Of a stretch of DNA of 10,372 bases, positions 1-5,196 are shown in pieces. A program made the position numbers and the translations under genes. Origin of the DNA: a bacterium (lineage in GTDB: Bacteria; Pseudomonadota; Alphaproteobacteria; Rs-D84); NCBI GenBank assembly GCA_014802705.1, contig JAAVBR010000032.1, positions 1-10,372 of the forward strand, in the 5' to 3' direction. Numbering within the stretch: position 1 is the first letter of the stretch; every line of letters begins with the position of its first letter. The notes under the pieces are model-generated. The model was not told where the DNA came from. It saw only the letters and a list, made by a program, of their open reading frames with translations, and searched no databases.

Positions 1-86
1 CGGGATTTTGGGCAAGGTATGCAATGCGTTGGATTTTGGCGGGATTGGGCGAGATGGCGGGTATACACTGGTACCGTTGTCAATAA
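1..86 (+). other. No recognised gene; possible 3' tail of an incoming frame
   Basis: I recognise nothing definite here. The plus frame beginning at base 3 enters open from the left edge and stops with TAA at 84-86, giving 27 residues that end in ...IHWYRCQ. It could be the C-terminus of a gene mostly outside the window. It is equally likely to be chance: it contains the uncommon codon AGG, and its third-position GC looks no higher than random. A 9-base direct repeat, GGATTTTGG, occurs at 3-11 and 31-39. No ribosome binding site is visible on either strand. Confidence 0.15.
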
Positions 87-105
87 AAATCCCCAGATTC
101 CGGGG
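82..105 (-). terminator. Probable intrinsic terminator after tRNA-Ser
   Basis: Read on the minus strand, downstream of the tRNA 3' end, CCCC-GGAATCT-GGGG (91-105) is followed by ATTTTTATT. The stem is only four G-C pairs, but it is followed directly by a T-run, which fits a rho-independent terminator. A second hairpin, CCCACG/CGTGGG with a seven-base loop (118-136), lies between it and the tRNA and could assist 3' processing. It has no T-run. Confidence 0.45.
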
Positions 106-150
106 CAAAAGAAACACCCCACGGAATTATCGTGGGATGCTCTATATTCC

Positions 151-240
151 TGGCGGATGGGGAGGGATTCGAACCCCCGGTGGGGTTGCCCCCACGGTTG
201 ATTTCAAGTCAACTGCAATCGACCACTCTGCCACCCATCC
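151..240 (-). tRNA. tRNA-Ser, anticodon UGA
   Basis: Read on the minus strand this is a complete 90-nt class II tRNA. The acceptor stem GGATGGG/CCCATCC has seven pairs, with discriminator G and an encoded CCA at 151-153. The anticodon arm is GTTGA/TCAAC around loop CTTGAAA, so the anticodon is TGA (complement of 204-206) and it decodes UCN serine codons, chiefly UCA. The long variable arm (GTGGGG...CCCCAC type) and G73 are serine identity features. The T-arm carries the usual GGTTCGAATCC. It lies 56 bases downstream of the lgt stop in the same direction, so it may be partly cotranscribed with lgt or use the promoter-like site just upstream. No duplicated 3' fragment, as would mark an integrated element, is visible. 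Confidence 0.97.
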
Positions 241-288
241 GAAACCGTTGGCGCGCACCGGACCACAAATCGCCCGGCGGTGTCCCCT

Positions 289-316
289 ATTCTATCCTAT
301 TTTTTGCGCATTGCAA
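289..316 (-). promoter_or_regulatory. Possible promoter for tRNA-Ser
   Basis: On the minus strand TTGCAA (311-316) and TAGAAT (289-294) are 16 bases apart. TAGAAT matches five of six bases of the sigma-70 -10 consensus. The following AGGGGAC is a GC-rich discriminator of the kind seen at stable-RNA promoters. The predicted start is about 40 bases before the tRNA 5' end. The -35 lies in the lgt 3' end and is weak. Confidence 0.35.
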
Positions 317-1094
317 CGGCAAAAATTGTCGCGCCCGCCACAAACATCACCGCCGACAGCAACTGCCCCATCGTCAATCCCCAACTGGTCAGGAATCCGA
401 TCTGGGCGTCCGGCGCACGAAACTGTTCACAGAAAATACGCACCGCCGCATATCCCATCCCCAGCACACCGGACAAGGCCCCCGGCCGCGCACGCAATTT
501 TGTAAACCGCCACAGGCCGTACATCAGCGCGAACAGCAGCAACCCTTCGGTCGCGGCCTCGTACAAAGGACTGGGGTGACGCGCCGTATCCGACACACCA
601 TCAAAGATCACGCCCCAGGCCACATCCGTCGGCCGCCCCATAATTTCCATATTGATAAAGTTGGCAATCCGCCCGAAAAAGAGGCCGATCGGTGCCACCA
701 CTGCAATCGGGTCCAGAATCCGCCACGGATTGACGCGCGCCCGATGTGCCACCCAAAACACTGCGGCGATAACACCCAGCAGCCCCCCATGAAAACTCAT
801 CCCCCCGTGCCAAATGGCAAATATTTCCCACGGGTGTGTCCAAAAGAAGCCGGGGTTGTAAAACAACACATATCCCAATCGGCCGCCCAAAATCACCCCC
901 AGCACAACGGCCGTAAACAGGTCATCCATCTGTTTTTTATTCAGCAGCGACGCCCCGCGCCCCGCGCCCACCAAGTGCCGCAAGAGCCAATAGCCCACCA
1001 CAAACGCCGCCACATAGGCCAGCGCATACCACCGCACATCCAACGCCCCCAACGACAACGCCACCGGCGAAAAAGCCTGAATCACGATCGCCAT
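297..1094 (-). CDS. lgt: Prolipoprotein diacylglyceryl transferase
   Basis: Lgt transfers diacylglycerol from phosphatidylglycerol to the lipobox cysteine of prolipoproteins in the inner membrane, the first step of lipoprotein maturation. The 265-residue length is typical, with about seven hydrophobic segments. Family landmarks are all present: WHGGMSFHGG with His102, then the signature GRIANFINMEIMGRPT (141-155) supplying Arg142, Asn145, Glu150 and Gly153, and C-terminal Arg219 and Glu223 in AVRIFCEQFR. These correspond to E. coli H103, R143, N146, E151, G154, R239 and E243. The chosen ATG has AAGGGG about eight bases upstream and an N-terminus of the right length for the family. The gene is divergent from the BI-1 gene and is followed by tRNA-Ser. 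Nothing looks broken. Confidence 0.97.
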   Translation of the reverse strand: MAIVIQAFSPVALSLGALDVRWYALAYVAAFVVGYWLLRHLVGAGRGASLLNKKQMDDLFTAVVLGVILGGRLGYVLFYNPGFFWTHPWEIFAIWHGGMSFHGGLLGVIAAVFWVAHRARVNPWRILDPIAVVAPIGLFFGRIANFINMEIMGRPTDVAWGVIFDGVSDTARHPSPLYEAATEGLLLFALMYGLWRFTKLRARPGALSGVLGMGYAAVRIFCEQFRAPDAQIGFLTSWGLTMGQLLSAVMFVAGATIFAVAMRKK

Positions 1095-1120
1095 CTAAAA
1101 ATCCCCTTGCTTATTTATTC

Positions 1121-1149
1121 TTGAAATAACGTTTTCATTGTATTATATA
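1121..1149 (+). promoter_or_regulatory. Probable promoter for the BI-1/ferredoxin unit
   Basis: TTGAAA (1121-1126) is followed after 17 bases by TATATA (1144-1149). TATTAT at 1141-1146 is an alternative -10 with a short 14-base spacer. A start near 1156 leaves a leader of about 23 bases containing the AAGGAG ribosome site, and would exclude translation from the upstream ATG at 1158. Confidence 0.45.
1142..1147 (-). promoter_or_regulatory. Probable -10 element for lgt
   Basis: The minus strand carries a perfect TATAAT here, which would start transcription about 40 bases before the lgt ATG. No good -35 lies 16-18 bases upstream, so the site rests on the -10 alone. It overlaps the plus-strand -10 of the divergent BI-1 gene. 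Confidence 0.35.
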
Positions 1150-1178
1150 TCCGGTATATGAACAAGGAGAAAAAGATT

Positions 1179-1934
1179 ATGGTCGCACAAAAAACGACAA
1201 AGAAACCCGCCCCGCGCACGGTGCGCGCCACACGCGTTGCCGCCAAAACAACGGGCGATATGGGATCATACCTGCGCCGCATTTTCGGCCTGATGGGGGC
1301 CGCGGTGGGGGTGAGCGCCATTACGGCGGCGTTAACCATCTTTGGCGGGGGCATTTATTGGTTTATCAATGCCACCGGAACTGGGTTTTCGGCCCTGTAC
1401 TATGTGATTTTGTTTGGCGGATTGGGGCTGTCCATCTGGGCCCAGGCACGTGCCTTCTCGCTGAAACCCACGACGGCGATTTTGTTGCTGGGGCTGTACG
1501 CGATTTTAATGGGCTTTGCCATGACGCCCCTGATCTGGGCGACGTTGGCGGTGAACCCCGTATCTATTCTGATGGCGTTTGTCATCGCGGCCGTCATGTT
1601 TGCGTGCATGGCATTATTCGGCTATAAAACGGTCAAAGATTTATCTTTCCTGGGGACATTTCTGTTTATCGGCATGATCGGATTGATCCTGGTTGGGTTG
1701 GCATCGCTGATCTGGCCGTTGGGAACCGGCTTTGCCACATTCGTCTGCGCGGCGGGCGTGCTGATCTTTGCATTGTTTGCGGCCTATGATATGCAGTCGT
1801 TGAAACGGGCGTATTATGCCGTCGGCAATGATACCCAGAAAAATCAACTGGCGGTCTTGGGGGCGTTGCACATGTACATTTCGTTCATCGCAATGTTTGA
1901 ATATATCCTCAGCCTGCTGAATCGAAACAATTAA
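1179..1934 (+). CDS. Bax inhibitor-1 / YccA family membrane protein
   Basis: This is an inner-membrane protein of the BI-1-like superfamily (YccA, YbhL, YetJ relatives), proposed in some members to be a pH-sensitive cation leak channel or a modulator of membrane proteases. The exact role here cannot be read from the sequence. It has 251 residues with seven hydrophobic segments at roughly 36-60, 70-88, 98-116, 125-147, 158-178, 183-202 and 226-247. The family hallmark AAYDMQSLKRAYY (201-213) lies after the sixth, and the C-terminus is the usual short helix ending in a polar tail. The N-terminus (2-25) is Lys/Arg-rich and cytosolic. An ATG at 1158 would add seven residues, but AAGGAG at 1164-1169 lies nine bases before the ATG at 1179, so I use the latter. 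The ferredoxin follows after 34 bases, probably in the same transcript. In the last helix the sequence is MYISFIAMF, with Ser where YbhL-like relatives have Asp. Confidence 0.9.
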   Translation: MVAQKTTKKPAPRTVRATRVAAKTTGDMGSYLRRIFGLMGAAVGVSAITAALTIFGGGIYWFINATGTGFSALYYVILFGGLGLSIWAQARAFSLKPTTAILLLGLYAILMGFAMTPLIWATLAVNPVSILMAFVIAAVMFACMALFGYKTVKDLSFLGTFLFIGMIGLILVGLASLIWPLGTGFATFVCAAGVLIFALFAAYDMQSLKRAYYAVGNDTQKNQLAVLGALHMYISFIAMFEYILSLLNRNN

Positions 1935-1968
1935 GTGTCCAAAACCAAAGCCCAAAAGGAGTATCAAA

Positions 1969-2220
1969 ATGGCTTATCAAGTTGACCCATCCAAATGTAT
2001 TGCGTGCCACACCTGTGTGGGGGCATGCCCGGTGTGCGCGATTTCTGTCGCGGACGATCAAAAGGCGGTGATAGACCCGGCCAAATGCATTTCGTGCGGC
2101 ACATGCGCGGCGGTCTGTCCGGTGGGGGCGATTGCCCCGGCCATGGCGGCGGCCAAACCGGCCGCCCCGGTTGTCGAAATGAAACCGGCGACCGATACGG
2201 ATATCAAAACCGCGGCGTAA
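1969..2220 (+). CDS. Small 2[4Fe-4S] ferredoxin with Ala/Pro-rich tail
   Basis: This is a soluble low-potential electron carrier of the bacterial (clostridial) 2[4Fe-4S] type. Two ligand sets are intact: C10-x2-C13-x2-C16-x3-C20-P and C40-x2-C43-x2-C46-x3-C50-P. In each case the fourth cysteine ligates the other cluster in the family fold. An additional Cys23 sits in CPVCAI, where Gly or Glu is more usual. The ferredoxin core ends near residue 56, and residues 57-83 form an Ala/Pro-rich acidic tail of unknown purpose. AAAAGGAG at 1954-1961 lies seven bases before the ATG. The gene is 34 bases behind the BI-1 gene and immediately before a strong terminator. No oxidoreductase partner is encoded in the window. 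Confidence 0.93.
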   Translation: MAYQVDPSKCIACHTCVGACPVCAISVADDQKAVIDPAKCISCGTCAAVCPVGAIAPAMAAAKPAAPVVEMKPATDTDIKTAA

Positions 2221-2236
2221 ACGGCGCCCAAATAAG

Positions 2237-2263
2237 AAACGGGGACTTTGGTCCCCGTTTTTT
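2237..2263 (+). terminator. Intrinsic terminator after the ferredoxin, possibly bidirectional
   Basis: A ten-pair stem, AAACGGGGAC/GTCCCCGTTT, closes a TTTG loop and ends in six T residues (2258-2263). It lies between convergent units. On the minus strand the same hairpin is followed by GTTTCTTATTT, so it may also terminate the J-like gene pair, whose last stop codon is 27 bases away. Confidence 0.92.
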
Positions 2264-2289
2264 ATTGCGTTGCCTGTGACATCCCGGCA

Positions 2290-3243
2290 CTAGTGCCCAT
2301 GGGCAGCATTACGGAAAATCAATTTATCGATACGATTTCTTTTGCTGCGCACCATGTCTTGCAGGACCAAGGCCGCCAGACCGCACACCACCAGCGCCGG
2401 ATAGGCCACCATATTCACATCGCGCACATCCACATCGACCATGCGGGTCAATCCGTGCCGTCCCAACAACACCAACAGGGCCGATCCCGCCAACGTGCAC
2501 ATGGCAATCGCCATGCCGTTCAAGACATTCAGCCGCCGCGTTTCCGTTTCCATCACACTGACCCGCATGATTTCATCAATGGCCTGGTGCCGGGGATCAG
2601 AACGCGTTTGTTTTTGTTGGGCCGCGGCCATTTCATCCGCGGGCGTAATCAGGTTATAGGTATCGCGCGGATTGCGAAACAACGGGCGCGACCGTCCCAA
2701 CAACGGCGTCACATACGGGGCGTTGGTCGGCGCCGCGGCGGCCGGTTGGGCGACATCGGCCATCGGGGCCGGCGCGACCGGTGCGACCGATGCGGCCGGA
2801 CGCATCGGCTGGGGACGCGATCCCAAATACGCCGGATGCGATTCCACCCATTGGATCTGGGTTTCGGGTTGCGCCATCGGGGCCGGCGCCGGCTGCGGCG
2901 CGACCGGCGACGTCACAGCAATCGGTTCAACGTCGGTTTGCGGTGCCGGCTGGGGCGCGACCTGCGGTGTCACAGCGACCGGTTGAACATCGACCGGTGC
3001 GACCGGCTGCGGCGCGGCGGGGATCAAATCATCATGCGCCCCAAAAACATTCCCGGGCGTATCCAGAATTGTCTTGGCCACGGCCAACCGGAAAAAATCG
3101 TTCTGGGTCACCGGGTGAACATCATCTTCGATCCGCTGATAACGGACGATACCTTGTTCATAGGCCGCCTTGATTTGATCTGGCTGGGCGCTTTCCGACA
3201 CCCCCAGCAGGCGTGCCGCCTCGGCTCGGGTCATCGTTTTCAT
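2290..3243 (-). CDS. J-like membrane protein without HPD, Pro/Ala-rich linker
   Basis: The function is unknown. Residues 5-61 resemble the first helices of a J domain (LLGV...PDQIKAAYEQGIVRY...LAVAKTILD), but the position of the HPD tripeptide reads QRI, so DnaK stimulation is not expected. Residues 73-180 are a Pro/Ala/Val/Gln-rich linker containing two tandem 19-residue units (85-103 and 104-122, DV-P-AVT...VAPQPAP). Two membrane segments follow at about 239-261 and 277-296, with a basic C-terminal tail, suggesting both long regions lie on the same side of the inner membrane. The start ATG has AGAGGA six bases upstream, inside the end of the preceding gene. The ATG at codon 4 is an alternative start. 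Only three bases separate it from the upstream 595-residue gene, which has the same overall architecture, so the two are surely cotranscribed. Confidence 0.85.
   Translation of the reverse strand: MKTMTRAEAARLLGVSESAQPDQIKAAYEQGIVRYQRIEDDVHPVTQNDFFRLAVAKTILDTPGNVFGAHDDLIPAAPQPVAPVDVQPVAVTPQVAPQPAPQTDVEPIAVTSPVAPQPAPAPMAQPETQIQWVESHPAYLGSRPQPMRPAASVAPVAPAPMADVAQPAAAAPTNAPYVTPLLGRSRPLFRNPRDTYNLITPADEMAAAQQKQTRSDPRHQAIDEIMRVSVMETETRRLNVLNGMAIAMCTLAGSALLVLLGRHGLTRMVDVDVRDVNMVAYPALVVCGLAALVLQDMVRSKRNRIDKLIFRNAAHGH
2878..2991 (-). repeat. Two tandem 57-bp imperfect coding repeats
   Basis: These encode two 19-residue units in the linker of the 317-residue J-like protein. The first (2935-2991) is DVQPVAVTPQVAPQPAPQT and the second (2878-2934) is DVEPIAVTSPVAPQPAPAP. 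Fourteen of 19 positions are identical, consistent with an internal duplication in a low-complexity linker. Confidence 0.8.
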
Positions 3244-3246
3244 GGC

Positions 3247-5034
3247 TTATCCTCTTACCTTGGCAAAGAATACGGCCGCGCGGTTAAACGCCGATTTACG
3301 GAATTTTTCCGCCCGGTTGATAACGCTGTAAATCGCAGCCGGCGCGCCAACCAAACAGCCGCCTGCGATCATGCGGACGATTTCTTCGTCCAACAAATCA
3401 ATCATCACACCGATATAGGCCCACGCCCCCGCCAACAACATGGCGGCCACACCGGCACCCGCCACACGGGTCAGCGCTTTGGTGGTATTGACGGCTTTCA
3501 CAATCTTGTCCACGTTCAGCATTTGTTCCGGGGTCAATTTGTGGGTTTCCTTGCACCAGGCCAAACGCTTGACCAATTCGTTCAAATCGATCTTTTCCAC
3601 CTGGGTTTTCTTGCCCTTTTGGCCGCCCTTTAATTTCACATCATCGGGGAAAACCGATTGCGGATCCCCAACGAACGCAGCAGACCGGGGGTCAGACGCG
3701 TTTGCATCCGGCCGCGGGGCCTGATGCGGGGTTTCCATACGCGGGGCCGCGCCCTGGGACGCATGGGACGTCGTGGAATGATCGATCGGTTGGGAATCCC
3801 CGACGAACGCGGCGGACCGGGGATCGGACGCCTTATGGGCGGAATCCGTCGCCGCATCACGGACCGTTTCTTTCGGGGCGGGTTCGACCGGTTCGGCGGC
3901 CGGCGCCGGATTCGCGTTGATTCTGGTCCCGTTCAATTTGGCCATTTTGATATCCCAGGCACTTTGTTCCAGCGCCGGATCCAACTTGCCCTTCTTGGCC
4001 AATTTTTCGGCATCATCCAGACGTTTTTTGGCCGCTTTCCAGCGCATTTCGGTCAATTTCAGAATTTTCTTTTGGGCACCGATTTTCAATCTGTAATCCA
4101 TCGGCCGGGGCATCGTGAATTCAATATCGACCAGGCGACTCTGCGCCGCCAAGTATGTCTTGTGCGCCTCGCGTTCCAGTTTGGCCAACTTGGTCAAGTG
4201 ACTGGTCGCGCGATGTTCGCGTTCTTCTTTTTCTTTATAGGCCCGTTCAGTGGGGGTCATGGACATCTCTTCCATGGCTTTTTTCCGGGCACGACGCTGG
4301 GCGGCGCGTTCGTCCACTTCACGTTGACGTTCTTCACAATCTTTCTGGCCGGCATGACGGGCGGCATTATATTCTTTCATAAATTCCGCGTTACGCCGCG
4401 CCAGGTATTCTTCATACGAAATCCCCATTTCCGCCGCCTGGGCACGACCCTGCGCCTCGGCATTCTCAACCGCTTCACGGGCGCGCCGTTCGGCCTCTTG
4501 ACGTAAAAATTCTTCGTTGGACCGTTTGATACGTTCCTGTTCCGCTTTTTCCGCGGCGGCTTTACGGGCAGCAGCCTCTGCGGCGGCGGCTTTTTCGGCG
4601 GCCGCTGCCGCCATGCGGGCGGCTTGCTGCTTCACATATTCCTGGCGGGCCAATTCTTCGGCCGCAATACGTTGCGCTTCGGCGGCCTGCGCGGCGCGGG
4701 CCGCCGCTTCGGCACGGGCACGACGGGCGGCGATTTCATCCGCCTCGGTCTTTTCTTCCCTGTATTGGGCATATTTCTGGCGTGTCCATTCCGCCCCCTG
4801 GGCTTCTTTGCGCCGGGCGGCCTCTTCCTTTTGTGCACGGAACGTGGCATCCGCGACGTGTTTCGCCTCGTTCAGGCGTTGCACCGTCTCTTTGGCCTGC
4901 TGTGAACCCGCATTCAAATCGGCATAATGCAGCCACATCTTTTGACGATAGGCTTCTTTAATTTCTTGTTCCGTGGCATTGATACCCAGTCCCAGTTCCC
5001 GCATCGCTGTCACAAAATCCATTGTCTGCGCCAT
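3247..5034 (-). CDS. J-like, coiled-coil membrane protein (HPD replaced by YAD)
   Basis: This is an unrecognised 595-residue protein. Residues 8-62 align well without gaps to a J domain (LGLGINATEQEIKEAYRQK...DLN...LNEAKHVAD), but the HPD tripeptide reads YAD (37-39). Residues about 64-350 are very rich in Ala, Glu, Arg and Lys and look like a long helical coiled coil, densest at 100-200. Residues 372-470 are a Pro/Ser/Ala-rich linker with the 12-residue sequence ASDPRSAAFVGD repeated at 402-413 and 446-457. Residues 478-520 look like a small helical segment. Two membrane segments follow at about 525-547 and 553-572, with a basic tail. GAGGGA lies six bases before the ATG, and a good promoter is upstream. 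It is cotranscribed with the shorter J-like gene three bases downstream. A scaffold or envelope-organising role is possible but not shown by sequence. Confidence 0.85.
   Translation of the reverse strand: MAQTMDFVTAMRELGLGINATEQEIKEAYRQKMWLHYADLNAGSQQAKETVQRLNEAKHVADATFRAQKEEAARRKEAQGAEWTRQKYAQYREEKTEADEIAARRARAEAAARAAQAAEAQRIAAEELARQEYVKQQAARMAAAAAEKAAAAEAAARKAAAEKAEQERIKRSNEEFLRQEAERRAREAVENAEAQGRAQAAEMGISYEEYLARRNAEFMKEYNAARHAGQKDCEERQREVDERAAQRRARKKAMEEMSMTPTERAYKEKEEREHRATSHLTKLAKLEREAHKTYLAAQSRLVDIEFTMPRPMDYRLKIGAQKKILKLTEMRWKAAKKRLDDAEKLAKKGKLDPALEQSAWDIKMAKLNGTRINANPAPAAEPVEPAPKETVRDAATDSAHKASDPRSAAFVGDSQPIDHSTTSHASQGAAPRMETPHQAPRPDANASDPRSAAFVGDPQSVFPDDVKLKGGQKGKKTQVEKIDLNELVKRLAWCKETHKLTPEQMLNVDKIVKAVNTTKALTRVAGAGVAAMLLAGAWAYIGVMIDLLDEEIVRMIAGGCLVGAPAAIYSVINRAEKFRKSAFNRAAVFFAKVRG
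3664..3831 (-). repeat. Duplicated 12-residue coding motif
   Basis: ASDPRSAAFVGD is encoded exactly twice, at 3796-3831 and 3664-3699, 135 bases apart, within the linker of the 595-residue protein. The two copies are identical in protein and differ at several silent positions, so the duplication is not very recent or is under protein-level constraint. Confidence 0.85.
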
Positions 5035-5066
5035 ATTTTATCCCTCATTTTTTTATTTTCACACTT

Positions 5067-5096
5067 ATAATATATACAATTTTTAAAATTTGTCAA
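5067..5096 (-). promoter_or_regulatory. Promoter for the J-like gene pair
   Basis: On the minus strand a perfect TTGACA (5091-5096) is followed after 18 bases by TATTAT (5067-5072). TATATT at 5069-5074 with a 16-base spacer is an alternative -10. The expected start is near 5060, giving a leader of about 25 bases that contains the GAGGGA ribosome site at 5041-5046. Confidence 0.65.
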
Positions 5097-5110
5097 TACT
5101 TTTTTATAAT
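5082..5110 (+). promoter_or_regulatory. Probable promoter for glycyl-tRNA synthetase
   Basis: A perfect TATAAT (5105-5110) is preceded at 17 bases by TTTAAA (5082-5087), which matches four of six -35 bases. It overlaps the divergent J-like promoter, so polymerase probably cannot occupy both at once. A start near 5117 implies a leader of about 80 bases before the preferred ATG at 5197. Confidence 0.5.
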
Positions 5111-5196
5111 TTTTCTTTATTATTGCAAAATGATTGCAAATGACCCAAACCCACGATAAGATACAGGAAAATTTAAGTCAATCGATGGGGGTTATC

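Noticed and set aside
62..79. TTGACA and TATACC on the minus strand near the left edge
   Set aside because: Only about 12 bases separate them, too few for a sigma-70 promoter, and no gene follows before the window edge.
151..240. tRNA-Ser as an integration site for a mobile element
   Set aside because: No integrase, no duplicated tRNA 3' fragment and no transposase is present anywhere in the window.
132..1124. Plus-strand frame of 330 codons across tRNA-Ser and lgt
   Set aside because: It runs through a tRNA and antisense to an unmistakable Lgt, and its protein is His/Pro/Arg-rich without motifs.
2248..3633. Long plus-strand frame of 461 codons opposite the two J-like genes
   Set aside because: It is antisense to two genes with clear domain structure and good ribosome sites. 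Its Arg/His/Gly-rich composition is typical of the shadow of Ala/Pro-rich GC-rich genes.
3658..4506. Plus-strand frame of 282 codons rich in Arg, Gly and Phe
   Set aside because: It is the mirror of the coiled-coil gene, with no ribosome site or recognisable motif.
4400..4720. Ala-rich segment as a TolA-like protein
   Set aside because: Composition resembles TolA, but the membrane segments are C-terminal, the N-terminus is J-like and no TolA C-terminal domain is present.
5130..5159. Nine-codon upstream frame before GlyRS as an attenuation leader peptide
   Set aside because: It has no glycine codons and no ribosome binding site, and no terminator/antiterminator pair is visible in the leader.
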